A DNA stretch of 64,000 nt from Thermogutta terrifontis (GTDB lineage Bacteria > Planctomycetota > Planctomycetia > Pirellulales > Thermoguttaceae). Shown piece after piece: positions 10,116 through 20,535 of the stretch; within the stretch, counting starts at the first letter, position 1, and each line of letters opens with the position of its first letter. Location: positions 124,001 to 188,000 of the forward strand of contig NZ_CP018477.1 of NCBI RefSeq assembly GCF_002277955.1, read 5' to 3'. A model generated the notes under the pieces. The model ran no database searches. It saw only the letters and a program-made list of their open reading frames with translations, and was not told the origin of the DNA. The translations under genes were made by a program, and so were the position numbers.

Positions 10116-11063
10116 TCAACGGAGGGGCGTCTCTTCCGGCGCGTCCCGCGGTCCGACCACCGGCTGTTCTGGCGTGCCTTTTTCAGAGAGCCGCTTGACA
10201 AGCCGGATTTCATTGCCGCGTTCGTTGAAGGAGACCTCGTCCATGAAGGAATAGATGAGGAGCAGTCCCCGGCCGCATGGACATTCCAGGGATTCGGGAT
10301 CGTGAGGGTTGGGCAGGACGGAAGGATCAAAGCCTGGCCCCTCATCGCGAATGACGAACTCGAGCTTCTGGCGGGAGAGTTCCCCGCGAAAATAGACCCG
10401 CCGATTGCAGTAAGGGGGTTCTTTTCGGCGGCGCTCCGCTAGTGCGAAATACTGGGCCTCGTCTTCTTCTCGAAGGGCCGAAGATAGCTCGAGATTGCCA
10501 TGAAAGACAGCGTTGGAAAGGGCTTCCTGAAGGGCGATATTGATCCGCGTGATTTCGCCGCTGTCCAACTCGAGGCACTCCAGCAGGCCGTGCACAAAGT
10601 TCAGAATCGGTTTCAGAAGCTGACAATCACTCGCCAGGCTGAAGCTGAATCCACAATGCTGGAGGTACTGGTTGAGTCGCGAAATCTTGGCACGCTGGAC
10701 GGCCGCCTCCGCCACCTGATGGACGGTGGGAAGGAGCCGCCGCGCTGCCCAGCTTTTTGCCACATAACTGCTGGCTCCACGTCGGAGGGCCTCCAGGGCC
10801 AGATCTTCACTCCCGTGTGCCGTCACAAGGATGACCGGCAGGCCGGGGAAAGCCTGCCGTAGCGCGGCCACCAGTTCTAGCCCGTTCATGCCCGGCATCA
10901 GCATGTCGGTCACAATCACATGGGGCGAATACTCGGCGACGAGACGGATGGCCTCCTCGCCGTTGGCCGCCGTGATGACCTCGTAATCAGACGACCGGGC
11001 CAGTAAACCGGCCAGCCACTGGCGATCACCCGGCGAGTCATCCACAACCAGGACACGGATCAT
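10116..11063 (-). CDS. Response regulator fused to an RsbW-like HATPase domain
   Basis: The 315-residue protein has a receiver domain at about 1-120, with acidic pair D8/D9, phospho-acceptor D53 (VIVTDMLMPG), T81 and K103. A second domain at about 150-292 is a GHKL ATPase of the serine-kinase/anti-sigma class, with ALQEALSNAVFHGN around N184, DEGPGFD at 240-246 and GRGLLLI at 264-270. There is no histidine phosphorylation domain, so the ATPase is probably a protein-serine kinase or anti-sigma switch controlled by phosphorylation of the receiver. It lies 86 bases downstream of a hybrid histidine kinase in the same direction, the likely phosphate donor. The STAS protein near 62.5 kb is the sort of partner RsbW-like kinases use, although it is distant. 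Confidence 0.9.
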   Translation of the reverse strand: MIRVLVVDDSPGDRQWLAGLLARSSDYEVITAANGEEAIRLVAEYSPHVIVTDMLMPGMNGLELVAALRQAFPGLPVILVTAHGSEDLALEALRRGASSYVAKSWAARRLLPTVHQVAEAAVQRAKISRLNQYLQHCGFSFSLASDCQLLKPILNFVHGLLECLELDSGEITRINIALQEALSNAVFHGNLELSSALREEDEAQYFALAERRRKEPPYCNRRVYFRGELSRQKLEFVIRDEGPGFDPSVLPNPHDPESLECPCGRGLLLIYSFMDEVSFNERGNEIRLVKRLSEKGTPEQPVVGPRDAPEETPLR

Positions 11064-11149
11064 CCATCAGGCCCTTTCTGAAAGAAAGGTTTCTCGCAAG
11101 TTGTGTGGCCTGTCACGCTGTGTAAAGGTGCGACAATTCGCCAGCGCTG

Positions 11150-14100
11150 TCAAGTCTCGGAGGCCGCGTTCCCTGGAGATGGCTCCTTTCTTGAGGAAAC
11201 CAACCTTGGGATATTTTCGCCCTGGCCGAGTTCATTCAAGACCTGCTGGAGCAAATCCCGCAATCGCTGCAACCGCGCGGAGCAATCCGCCTCACGGTCG
11301 GTTTTTCCGAATGCTTCCACCGATGGTACCCCACCTGTCTCGAATTCCTTGAAAGTTTTCTCCAGCTCGTAGGCCACCTCGGCAGCCGTTTTCGCCCCAA
11401 AATGGCGGAAAGCACCTCCGAGAGTATGGGCGGCTCGTCGGGCGGTGGACCAATCCCGCCTTTCCAGGGCTTCTTCCAGCGCCTGCAATTGCCGGGGCAT
11501 GTCTTCGCGGAATGTCACGATCAGCTCGCGGAGCAAATCGGGATCGCCCCCCGCGGACCGCAGCGCGTGCTGCCAATCCACCAGTGCTTTGGGCGACGGA
11601 GCGCTGCTTATGGGCACCGACGATGTCTCTGCAATTGTTTTGTCGGAAGCCCGAGACGGTCCTTGCGTGTCGGCCCTCACGGTTTGCCCTGCTGCCGTGC
11701 TGTCTATCACCGGCATCACCTGCGTTTCTCCCACGTGGACCCCACGGACCTCGTGAATGACGTCGGCGATGGTCTGGAAAAACTCCGCTGCGATGAACGG
11801 CTTGGCGATGTAGCCATCCATCCCGGCGCTGAGCGCCTGTTCCCGATCCCCTTTCAGGGCGTGCGCCGTCATGGCGATGATAGGAATTCGGGGCAGTCCC
11901 AAACGCGCTTCGCGGGCACGGATTTCCTTTGTGGCGGTCAGCCCATCCATCTCCGGCATCTGAATATCCATGAGGATCAAATCGAACTCGCCATCGGCGA
12001 GCGCCTCGAGGGCCTCTTTCCCATTGGAGACTGTGGTCACGTGGTGACCGTGCTTCTCCAGGAGCCCGATCGCCACCTTTTGATTGAAGGGACTGTCCTC
12101 GACCAGGAGTACCCGTAAGGGGGACAACTCGGGAAAACTGGGGGGAATCGTCACGGGGGTGGCCGGCCGAAATTGAAGTCCCAGGACCTCCGCCAGCACG
12201 TTGTAAAGCTCGGACTGTTTGACGGGCTTGCGGAGCACCCCAGCCACGTCCATCCGTCGGAAAAGTTCTGTATCGCCCGGCCGATCTTCTGAGCTGAGCA
12301 CAATAATTGCCACTTTGTCGGCGGGATACCGTTTGCGGAGTTCCGCCACAAGCTGATAACCGTCCATCTGCGGCATCCGCACGTCGGTGATGACGACGGG
12401 TGGCGGGGCATGCTCTGCCTGCTCCATGATCTTTAAGGCCTCGGCACCTGACGCCGCCAGAACGGCTTCCAGACCCCAGCTTGCGAGCATCTCGGCCAAG
12501 ATTCTTCGATTGGTGGCGTGATCGTCCACCACCAGGATTTGCCGTGTGCCGAAAGTATCCAGTTCGGGCGTGGGCGGGGCAGCGGGGGCAGCGCTGGGGA
12601 TTTGAAAACGCGCGGTAAAGCGAAATGTGCTGCCACGGCCGGGTTCACTCTCCAGTTCAATCTGGCCGCCCATCAGATTGACCAGCCGCTGACAAATGGC
12701 GAGCCCCAGGCCGGTCCCGCCGTAGCGCCGCGTCATGCTTTGATCGGCCTGCTCGAACGCCTCGAAAATCCGCTTTTGCTTTTCCCGCGGGATTCCAATC
12801 CCCGTGTCCCGCACAACGAACTCGAGGACCGCCTCGCGCTCCTGGCGTTCTTTGGGGACAACCTCCACCACCACCTCGCCCTGCTCGGTGAATTTGATGG
12901 CGTTATCCACCAGGTTGATGAGGACCTGGCGAAGTCGCATGGGATCTCCCACGAGCTGATCGGGCACCTCAGCAGCGATGCGACAGGCCAGCTCGAGCTG
13001 TTTTCTGTGAGCCCGCACCGCCAGGGCCTTCATGGTGTCGCCCACCACCTCGCGGAGAGAGAACTCCACGGCATCCAGCTCCAGGCGGCCGGCTTCGATC
13101 TTGGAGAAATCCAAAATGCTGTTAATCAGGGCGAGGAGGGTATCGCCCGATTCGCGGATGATGCGGATGTACTCGCGCTGCTCGGGACTGAGAGGAGTCT
13201 GCTCGAGAAGCTGCGCCATGCCCAGGATGGCATTCATGGGAGTGCGGATCTCGTGACTCATATTGGCGAGGAATTCACTTTTCGCGCGGCTGGCTTCCTC
13301 CGCCGCCTCCTTCGCCTTTTCCAGAGCCCGTTGCACCGCCACCTTTTCCGTCACATCCCAGAACACCACCTGAACGCCAATAACCTGCCCCAGGGCGTCG
13401 TGGACGGGCGACTTGAGCACCTGAACATACCGCGTTTCGCCGTGCTTCTCGTATTCCTCGATGTCTTCGAACAGTTCACCGGTTTCCATCACGCGGCGAT
13501 CGTCACGGCGGTACTTTGAGGCCAGATCCGGAGGATAAAAGTCGAAATCCGTCTTGCCAAGAATTTCCTCCTTGGACAATCCCAGAAGCCGGCAGAACGA
13601 GCTGTTGGCGAACGTGAAGTGACCCTCCCGATCTTTGCGCAACACATGCACGGGAAGATTTTCCACAAGCGATGCATACAGAGCTTCCGAATCCCGGAGT
13701 TCCCGCTCGATCTTCTCGCGAAAGCGGATCTCTTCCTCCAATCGCCGATTGGCCTCTTCCAAACGCTTATTGACCTGCAGGAGCTCCCACGTCCGCTGCG
13801 CCACAAGCTCTTCCGTACGGATGGAACGCCCTCCCAAAAGGTTGATGTAAAACGACAGAAGCAGCGAACACAAGGCGCCGGTGATCAGGACGGCCCACGA
13901 TCCTGGCCCCCGACGCGCCGCCAGATACTCCGGGGAAACTTCCGCCCGAATCCGCCAATCCCGATCATCAAGCTGGATCCGCCGCTCAAACCGGGGTACT
14001 CCCTGAAGAGCTTCCCATTGGCTTTTCTCGCGGACATTCGCCTCCAGCAGTGTTTCCGGTTTGCCCGGCGAGGAGCCATCTTCCACCACGATCGACACGT

Positions 14101-14998
14101 TCTCGGCAAAGGCCCAGTTGGCCAGGGGCTGGAGCAGTTTTTCCACGTCCACCACCGCAACCAGCACGCCCTGACACTGCACCATTCGGTCTGTGGGTTG
14201 GGCGGGCACCGGCGTCCCATGGAATACCGGCGTGGCAAAAACCAACCATCGTTGGGCAAGCCAGTCGGAAGGGATTTTTGACGCGGCGTGTGCCGCCTTC
14301 CTGACCGCCCCCTGCGACTTCGCCACCTCCTCGCCGACTTTCTCCTGCCACTGGGATGGGTCAAGAACGCCAATTTTGGGCAGCAAAAACGTGCGATAGG
14401 GTTGGGCAGCACACCCTCCCTCCAGCACCGGTTGCCATTCACGCAGGGAAAACAGATCCAATCCTACAAGCCGGTCCAGCAAAGGACTCGGCTCGATATA
14501 GAGGATGGGAAAATAGATCGGTCGGCTGCCCAGGGGACGCGGTTCACCGCTGGGCGCCACTTCCCATAGGTTCAGTTGCAGGACGCCATGGTTTTCTGCC
14601 AAATCCAAGAACGCGAGCAGCTCATCGCTGTGCACCCGGGGAGCCCAGAGGACGAAATCCACGGCCGGGAACTGCTCAAATTGGGGGTGGCAAAATTCGC
14701 GAAATTCTTCTCTATGCACATCTTCCGAGGAGGCGAAAAAAGCGGCGAGGAACCGCACGAACTCCTCCGCCCGCCGGAGGTTGAATTCCAGGTCCCGCAC
14801 CTGTGCGGAGAGCTGACCGGCAAACTGTCCACCGATGCGGCCAACTTCCCGCTGGACCGTGATCCGCCAGACATAGACGGTGATTGCCAGACCGAGCACA
14901 AAGACGGTGCCCGTGACCAGCCACAGGGTGAACCGGAACCGTCGACGGCCTTGCCGCGGGAGGGTCCCGTCCACCATCCTGTCATTCGCAGAAGACAT
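11150..14998 (-). CDS. CHASE-PAS hybrid histidine kinase with two receivers and HPt
   Basis: This 1282-residue sensor has two membrane helices (about 24-44 and 368-390) enclosing a periplasmic CHASE-like domain. A coiled coil (400-435), a PAS domain (about 435-555), HisKA with SHEIRTP and H582, and an HATPase with N699 follow (DTGIGIP at 731-737, GGTGLGLAI at 760-768). Two receivers carry D872 and D1011, and a C-terminal HPt carries H1191 (RRAAHTLGG). All phosphorelay residues are present, so a His-Asp-His relay inside one protein is expected, ending on a separate regulator. The adjacent receiver-ATPase gene downstream is the best candidate. The ligand cannot be inferred from the CHASE domain. 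Confidence 0.94.
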   Translation of the reverse strand: MSSANDRMVDGTLPRQGRRRFRFTLWLVTGTVFVLGLAITVYVWRITVQREVGRIGGQFAGQLSAQVRDLEFNLRRAEEFVRFLAAFFASSEDVHREEFREFCHPQFEQFPAVDFVLWAPRVHSDELLAFLDLAENHGVLQLNLWEVAPSGEPRPLGSRPIYFPILYIEPSPLLDRLVGLDLFSLREWQPVLEGGCAAQPYRTFLLPKIGVLDPSQWQEKVGEEVAKSQGAVRKAAHAASKIPSDWLAQRWLVFATPVFHGTPVPAQPTDRMVQCQGVLVAVVDVEKLLQPLANWAFAENVSIVVEDGSSPGKPETLLEANVREKSQWEALQGVPRFERRIQLDDRDWRIRAEVSPEYLAARRGPGSWAVLITGALCSLLLSFYINLLGGRSIRTEELVAQRTWELLQVNKRLEEANRRLEEEIRFREKIERELRDSEALYASLVENLPVHVLRKDREGHFTFANSSFCRLLGLSKEEILGKTDFDFYPPDLASKYRRDDRRVMETGELFEDIEEYEKHGETRYVQVLKSPVHDALGQVIGVQVVFWDVTEKVAVQRALEKAKEAAEEASRAKSEFLANMSHEIRTPMNAILGMAQLLEQTPLSPEQREYIRIIRESGDTLLALINSILDFSKIEAGRLELDAVEFSLREVVGDTMKALAVRAHRKQLELACRIAAEVPDQLVGDPMRLRQVLINLVDNAIKFTEQGEVVVEVVPKERQEREAVLEFVVRDTGIGIPREKQKRIFEAFEQADQSMTRRYGGTGLGLAICQRLVNLMGGQIELESEPGRGSTFRFTARFQIPSAAPAAPPTPELDTFGTRQILVVDDHATNRRILAEMLASWGLEAVLAASGAEALKIMEQAEHAPPPVVITDVRMPQMDGYQLVAELRKRYPADKVAIIVLSSEDRPGDTELFRRMDVAGVLRKPVKQSELYNVLAEVLGLQFRPATPVTIPPSFPELSPLRVLLVEDSPFNQKVAIGLLEKHGHHVTTVSNGKEALEALADGEFDLILMDIQMPEMDGLTATKEIRAREARLGLPRIPIIAMTAHALKGDREQALSAGMDGYIAKPFIAAEFFQTIADVIHEVRGVHVGETQVMPVIDSTAAGQTVRADTQGPSRASDKTIAETSSVPISSAPSPKALVDWQHALRSAGGDPDLLRELIVTFREDMPRQLQALEEALERRDWSTARRAAHTLGGAFRHFGAKTAAEVAYELEKTFKEFETGGVPSVEAFGKTDREADCSARLQRLRDLLQQVLNELGQGENIPRLVSSRKEPSPGNAASET

Positions 14999-15375
14999 GA
15001 GACAAGCCTGAAACCCGGCTAATGAGTAATCCCTCGTTCTCCGTCCCGCCCGACTCCGCGCCGCACCGAAGCCGGCTTCTCGGCCAGACCCACCGAAAAT
15101 CCCTTCCCGCTTCTTTCCCGATAACCGGGAAACTCCTCCTTCGCCGAGCAGGAAAAACCGGGATCAACGGAAAAGTCTGCCACGAGAACCTCCCCATTCA
15201 ACATTCTAACAGAAAAAGAATCGGAAGAAATAATCTGCGTATTTTCAGGAAACGGTTCCGGCGATAGAGTTTGAAAAAAAGAGCCGTCGCATTAGCCGAT
15301 GGAGCGAAACAGGGCCGCGGCCTGAATGCCCGTGCTCATTCGCCGCAGCGGGAGCGATTCCCCCGCACCAGCAGC

Positions 15376-18300
15376 ATGTCGGCAGGGTCAGCACCATTGC
15401 CATCCGTATTTCGGGAAGTTGGACGCCTTCGCAAACTGATCGCCGGCACCATGCGTGCCGACCGCTTTCGGTTTGCGCAGCGGTTGCGGCTTCTCAATCA
15501 CCGGGCGAACCGGGGTGAATCCCTCGTCTCTGAACTCGACCGTTTGAAGAGCGAAATTGCTGCCTCGGCCGAACTCTGCCGTCAACGCCGGGAAGCCAAA
15601 CCGCATGTGGAAATCCTTCCCCATCTACCGATCGCCGCTCAATGTGAAGCGATTGCCGCGGCCCTCCAGGAAAATCCGGTGGTCATTGTGTGCGGGGAAA
15701 CGGGCTCGGGCAAATCGACCCAGCTTCCCAAACTGTGCCTGAAAATGGGGCGGGGTATTGAGGCGATGATCGGACATACGCAGCCCCGACGCATCGCCGC
15801 CCGCTCCATCGCCGCTCGCATTGCCCAGGAAATGGGCGTGACGCTCGGTCGTGAGGTGGGTTACAAAGTGAGGTTCTCCGACGTGACCTCCCCGGAGACC
15901 TACATCAAGCTCATGACCGACGGGATTCTCCTCGCGGAAACCCAATCGGATCGATTCCTCGAACATTACGACACGATCATCATCGACGAAGCCCATGAGC
16001 GGTCACTGAACATTGATTTTCTTCTGGGTTACCTGCGGCGTCTGTTGCAAAAGCGGCGGGATCTGAAGGTAATCATCACCTCCGCGACCCTGGATGCCGC
16101 GCGATTCGCCGAGCATTTTTCCTGGCGTGGCCGCCCTGCTCCGGTGATCGAAGTCCCCGGCCGATCCTATCCCGTGGAAGTTCGCTACCGCCCCCCTGTC
16201 CCGGACGAAGCCACCGGTGAGGCCGACTGGCAATCGGCGATCCTCGCCGCGATGGAAGAAGTCCTTCAGGAAGGCCCGGGGGATGTGCTCATCTTCATGC
16301 CCACGGAGCGGCACATTCACGAGACAACTCAACTCCTGCGGCGTCAGGCGACGGCTGATCCGCGTTTCCGAGAGTTGGAAATCCTCCCTCTCTATGCCCG
16401 GCTTTCTGCTGCCGAGCAGCAGCGGATCTTCGAGCCGCATTCGCACCGCCGGGTAGTGGTGGCCACCAATGTCGCCGAGTCATCGCTCACCGTCCCCGGG
16501 ATTCGCTACGTGATCGACCCGGGAGTCGCCCGACTGAGTCGGTACTCTCCCCGCACCAAGACCCAGCGGTTGCCGATCGAACCGATTTCACAGGCCTCCG
16601 CGGAGCAGCGGAAAGGTCGCTGCGGCCGGGAGGGGCCCGGCATCTGCATTCGACTTTTCAGCGAAGAGGACCTTCTGCAACGCGATCGCTACACCCCGCC
16701 CGAGATCGTCCGCACCAACCTGGCCTCGGTGATCCTCCAGCTTATGGCGCTCAATCTGGGCCGGGTGGAAACATTTCCTTTCCTTGATCCTCCCCGGGCC
16801 GATGCAATCCGGGACGGATACAAGACCCTTTTCGAAATCGGTGCGGTGGACGAGGACGCAAAGTTGACCCCTTTGGGACGCAAACTTGCGCGACTGCCCG
16901 TCGATCCGCGCATCGGGCGAATGATTCTTGCTGCCCACGATGAAGGATGCCTTCACGAGGTGCTCATCATTGCGGCAGCTCTGGAGGTGGATGATCCGCG
17001 GCTCCGTCCTCCCGAGCGGGCGGCCGAGGCCGACCTCTGCCATGCCCAGTTCCGCCATCCGGAGTCCGACTTCCTCGGCTATCTCAAACTCTGGGACTTC
17101 TATCAGTCCCTGAAAGCCAAGCTCTCCCGGAGCCAAATGCAAAAGGCCTGCCAGCAGAATTTCCTGTCCTACAATCGACTCCGTGAGTGGTCGGATATTT
17201 TTCGCGAATTGCAGGAGATCGTGGCCGAGTCCGGGATGAAACTCAACCGCCGCAAGGACGATCCCACGGCAATCCACCGGGCGATCCTCACCGGACTGTT
17301 GTCCAACGTGGCCATGCGGCACAACCGCTACGAGTACACCGTGGCCGGAGGTGGCAAGGCCGTTCTCTGGCCGGGGTCCGGCGTCTTTGAAACCAAACCT
17401 GCCTGGGTGATGGCCGCCGAACTGGTGGAAACCGCCCGCCGCTATCTGCGGGTGTGCGCCAGGATCGATCCCGCCTGGGTGGAAGAACTCGCGCCCCATC
17501 TGATCAAAAAAACCTACGTGGATCCGTACTGGAGTCGGCGTTACGGGGCGGCCATGGTCTATGAGAAAGTGCTCCTTTTCGGCTTGCCCGTCGTGCCCCG
17601 ACGACGAGTCCCGCTGGGACCTATCGATCCTCAAACCGCTCGGGAAATGCTCATTCAGCACGGTCTCGTGGAGGGCGAAATCGAGTGCCAGGCGGCCTTT
17701 TTCGAGCACAACCAGCGGCTGGTGCGAGACCTGGAAACCGCCCAGATCAAGCTCCGACGCCTGGACCTGCTTCTCGGTCAATGGGCTCAGTTCGACTTCT
17801 ACGACCAGCGGATCCCCTCGCACGTGTACGATCTCCAGGGACTCCTCGCCTGGTGGAAGGAAGCGTGCAGGGAAAATCCGAAAATTCTCCACATGCAACC
17901 GTCGGACGTCCTGAAGGAGGAGCTACCGGCCGACGTGTCCACGCGTTTTCCCGACCACTTCATCGTGGAAAAGGCCCCCATGCCTCTGACCTATCGCTTC
18001 CAGCCGGGACATCCCGAAGATGGGGTCACCCTCACCATCCCCGTGGAAGTTTTCCATCACCTGGACCCGCGACGTTTGGAGTGGCTGGTCCCGGGGATGG
18101 TGGAACCGAAGGTGGCCGCCCTCATCAGGTGCCTCCCCAAGGAACTACGTCGGCGATTGGTGCCCATCCCCGAGAAAGCGCGGCAAGCCGTGGAGCTGAT
18201 GCGGTTCGGAGAAGGCCGATTCCTGCCGGCTGTGGCGGAAGCCCTCTCGCGGATTTCTGGTGAAAAAATCCGTCTGGAGGATTTCCAGCTTGACAAGATC

Positions 18301-19341
18301 CCCCCTGAACTGCAAATGTCCATCAAGGTGGTGGACGATAAGGGACAGGTTCTGGCACAGGGCCGGGACTTCTGGCAACTGCGTGAAAAATTGGGAAGCC
18401 GGACCACGGTCGCCTATTCGGTCATCGACGATCCCGTCTGGACGAAAGACCATCTCCGTGATTGGCCCGATCAGGACCTCCCCGAAGAAGTGGAAGTACA
18501 CCGCGGCGGCATTCCGGTGAAGGCGTTCCCGATGCTGGTGGACGCGAGGGACTCGGTGTCCTTACGACTGGCCGACAGTGCCGCCCGGGCGGCCTACCAG
18601 ACCCGGTTCGGTCTCCGCCGCCTGCTCGCCTTCGCCACCCAGGAACGTCTCGATCCCCATTGGGATTGGTTTCCCGATCGGGATCGCCTCCGGCTCATCG
18701 CAACGCAACTTCCGGAATTCGACTTCCAGGACCAGCTTCTCCTTGCCCTCGTCGATCGCGCGTTCCTGGACGAGAGTCTGGTTGGGCCGTGGCTGATCGG
18801 GCAGTGGGGCCAGCTTCCCCGGACCCGCGACGAGTTCCGACGTCTCCGTCACGCCGGTCTGCAACGCTTGCCGCTGGCCATCCAGGAAGTGCTGTCGCTG
18901 GTTCGGCCGCTTCTTGATGGCTACCACCAGGCACGTCTGGCCGTTGAAAAACTCACTGCGCCCCAATGGGAAGAGGCCCGCCGGGATATCGAGGAGCAAT
19001 TGAACGAGCTGGTGCGTCCCGGATTCTTAACCCACACGCCATGGAACTGGCTTCGCCAGTATCCGCGGTATTTCCAGGGAATTTGTCGTCGGGCGGAAGC
19101 CCTGCAACTGGGCAATGCGATCCGTGACCGGCAGGCCCTGGCCACCTTCCGCCCCTACTGGGAAGCGTACCTTAAGCGCCGTCAACTTCACGAGGAAATG
19201 GACATTTTCGATCCCGAACTGATTCAGCTCCGCTGGATGCTGGAAGAATTCCGCATTTCCCTCTTTGCCCAGGCACTGGGTACCGCCCTGCCTGTGTCTC
19301 CGCAACGGCTGGAAAAGCAACTCGCCCGCGTCCGGGGATAG
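15376..19341 (+). CDS. hrpA: ATP-dependent RNA helicase HrpA
   Basis: The product is about 1321 residues from ATG 15376; an in-frame TTG at 15271 is an alternative start. The DEAH-box core shows GETGSGKST (about 107-115), DEAH (204-207), SATLD (236-240) and QRKGRCGR (411-418), followed by the helicase-associated domain and the long C-terminal region specific to bacterial HrpA. The length matches the family (about 1300). HrpA is a 3'-5' RNA helicase implicated in mRNA processing and in resolving stalled ribosomes. It stands alone and is divergent from the hybrid kinase. I prefer 15376 because the residues encoded upstream are low complexity and not part of the fold. Confidence 0.95.
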   Translation: MSAGSAPLPSVFREVGRLRKLIAGTMRADRFRFAQRLRLLNHRANRGESLVSELDRLKSEIAASAELCRQRREAKPHVEILPHLPIAAQCEAIAAALQENPVVIVCGETGSGKSTQLPKLCLKMGRGIEAMIGHTQPRRIAARSIAARIAQEMGVTLGREVGYKVRFSDVTSPETYIKLMTDGILLAETQSDRFLEHYDTIIIDEAHERSLNIDFLLGYLRRLLQKRRDLKVIITSATLDAARFAEHFSWRGRPAPVIEVPGRSYPVEVRYRPPVPDEATGEADWQSAILAAMEEVLQEGPGDVLIFMPTERHIHETTQLLRRQATADPRFRELEILPLYARLSAAEQQRIFEPHSHRRVVVATNVAESSLTVPGIRYVIDPGVARLSRYSPRTKTQRLPIEPISQASAEQRKGRCGREGPGICIRLFSEEDLLQRDRYTPPEIVRTNLASVILQLMALNLGRVETFPFLDPPRADAIRDGYKTLFEIGAVDEDAKLTPLGRKLARLPVDPRIGRMILAAHDEGCLHEVLIIAAALEVDDPRLRPPERAAEADLCHAQFRHPESDFLGYLKLWDFYQSLKAKLSRSQMQKACQQNFLSYNRLREWSDIFRELQEIVAESGMKLNRRKDDPTAIHRAILTGLLSNVAMRHNRYEYTVAGGGKAVLWPGSGVFETKPAWVMAAELVETARRYLRVCARIDPAWVEELAPHLIKKTYVDPYWSRRYGAAMVYEKVLLFGLPVVPRRRVPLGPIDPQTAREMLIQHGLVEGEIECQAAFFEHNQRLVRDLETAQIKLRRLDLLLGQWAQFDFYDQRIPSHVYDLQGLLAWWKEACRENPKILHMQPSDVLKEELPADVSTRFPDHFIVEKAPMPLTYRFQPGHPEDGVTLTIPVEVFHHLDPRRLEWLVPGMVEPKVAALIRCLPKELRRRLVPIPEKARQAVELMRFGEGRFLPAVAEALSRISGEKIRLEDFQLDKIPPELQMSIKVVDDKGQVLAQGRDFWQLREKLGSRTTVAYSVIDDPVWTKDHLRDWPDQDLPEEVEVHRGGIPVKAFPMLVDARDSVSLRLADSAARAAYQTRFGLRRLLAFATQERLDPHWDWFPDRDRLRLIATQLPEFDFQDQLLLALVDRAFLDESLVGPWLIGQWGQLPRTRDEFRRLRHAGLQRLPLAIQEVLSLVRPLLDGYHQARLAVEKLTAPQWEEARRDIEEQLNELVRPGFLTHTPWNWLRQYPRYFQGICRRAEALQLGNAIRDRQALATFRPYWEAYLKRRQLHEEMDIFDPELIQLRWMLEEFRISLFAQALGTALPVSPQRLEKQLARVRG

Positions 19342-19395
19342 GAAACCGGGTGGTCTATGGGGCCCTGTGTTGCCCGGACTACGCAGCCCCGTTTT

Positions 19396-19486
19396 GGTAG
19401 GGGCGATTCATGAATCGCCTACCACATTTAGATCAACGCCAGAGTTGCCCGATCCTGGTAGGGGCAATTCATGAATTGCCCCTACC
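19396..19486. repeat. Two copies of the GTAGGGGCAATTC palindrome
   Basis: 19396-19423 and 19457-19486 are copies of the 26-30 base palindrome (half-site GGTAGGGGCAATTC) found at more than ten places in the window. The second copy is a perfect 30-base self-complementary sequence. They lie between convergent hrpA and ferritin genes. The surrounding 19342-19612 holds no gene that I can support. Confidence 0.9.
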
Positions 19487-19612
19487 GGTCAGGCACACAG
19501 TTCTAAAAACCCCAACATTAACGAAGCGGCGACCTACCCAATCGGTCGGCCTGAAACCCGTCTGCTCCCCGCTATCCGCCGGGAGGGCAAACCTTTCAAC
19601 GCCACTGCATGT

Positions 19613-20101
19613 TCAGCTCCGCTGAGCCAGTTCGCGATCAATCCAGAACAGACCCTGCGGTGCATCCCCCACCAGCTTCAACCGCTGGACAATCGCGTCC
19701 ACGGAGGCCTCTTCCTCCACCTGTTCATCCACGAACCAGCGGAGGAAACTCTGAGTGGCCACATCGCCTTCCTGCTCTGCCAGCTTCACCAGATCAAGAA
19801 TTCGTTTGGTGATATGCTGCTCATGGGCCATCACGTCGTCAAACAACTGGGACAGTTTGGTCCAGTTATTGGGTGGCTGCTGAATGGCCTGAAGCTTCAC
19901 CTCTCCCCGGCGAAGGATGATGTACTCGTAAATCTTCTTGGCGTGTTCACTCTCCTCTTTGGACTGGACTTCCAGCCAGTGGGCCGCTCCGGGCAGGTTG
20001 AGCGCATGGCACCGTGCGGCCATCGCTAGATAAAGATAGGAGGAATACAACTCGGCGTTGAGCTGATCATTCAGAGCTTGCAGTAGCTTTGCACTCAGCA
20101 T
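19613..20101 (-). CDS. ftnA: Ferritin
   Basis: The 162-residue protein is a four-helix ferritin. It has LLQALNDQLNAELYSSYLYL with the first ferroxidase Glu, the KEESEHAKKIYEYI helix with the EExxH pattern, and VDEQVEEEASVD in the fourth helix. It stores iron by oxidising Fe(II) within a 24-mer in the cytoplasm. The start at 20101 is chosen because AAAGGAGTGAC lies just upstream on the minus strand; a GTG at 20125 would place that ribosome binding site inside the coding region. It is convergent with hrpA. The bacterial non-heme type is favoured over bacterioferritin because no obvious heme-ligand Met context is seen. Confidence 0.95.
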   Translation of the reverse strand: MLSAKLLQALNDQLNAELYSSYLYLAMAARCHALNLPGAAHWLEVQSKEESEHAKKIYEYIILRRGEVKLQAIQQPPNNWTKLSQLFDDVMAHEQHITKRILDLVKLAEQEGDVATQSFLRWFVDEQVEEEASVDAIVQRLKLVGDAPQGLFWIDRELAQRS

Positions 20102-20266
20102 GGCGTCACTCCTTTCCGTTGTCACATGTCAAAGGGGCCAATCGACTCGGCCACGGACTCGGCAGGTTTCCCTGTCAGGGCGTCCCGGACCGTGGTCTCT
20201 TTCCAGAATCGTGCGAAATTCATGTATTATTAGCGTCGCGATCAGAAAAGCAACTGGCGAAAGATC

Positions 20267-20535
20267 TGACCGATCCCCACTTCTGCAGAAACCTATAAGA
20301 CACCACGGGCGAAACGCGTTGGTAGGGGCAATTGGCGGGGGCAATACTTGAATTGCCCCTAACCGTTCAACCGGCAATTGACCCGACCAATTAAAGCTCG
20401 CTCGGTGAAATGGGTCCTCCAAACTTGGAAAGCGGACCTGACAAGTACGTCCCTCCGGGTTAAATCTCGCTGGCACGCCAACTCGTGTGGAAGTCCGAGT
20501 ATCCCGCAGCAATGAAAAAGCGAGAATGTGTCAGC
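20267..20535 (+). mobile_element. MITE-like palindrome element, copy A, with 9-bp target duplication
   Basis: The element begins TGACCGATCCCCACTT and ends in an imperfect inverted copy finishing GTGTCAGC. The 9 bases CGAAAGATC occur immediately outside both ends (20258-20266 and 20536-20544). Inside are an interrupted GTAGGGGCAATT palindrome (20321-20364) and a GGACCTGACAAG hairpin (about 20433-20456). It has no coding capacity. It aligns along its whole length with the copy at 38230-38485. It sits between the divergent ferritin and cupin genes, upstream of both. Confidence 0.8.

Noticed and set aside
12518-13519. Plus-strand frame opposite the hybrid kinase
   Set aside because: It lies entirely opposite the kinase and receiver domains with intact catalytic motifs.
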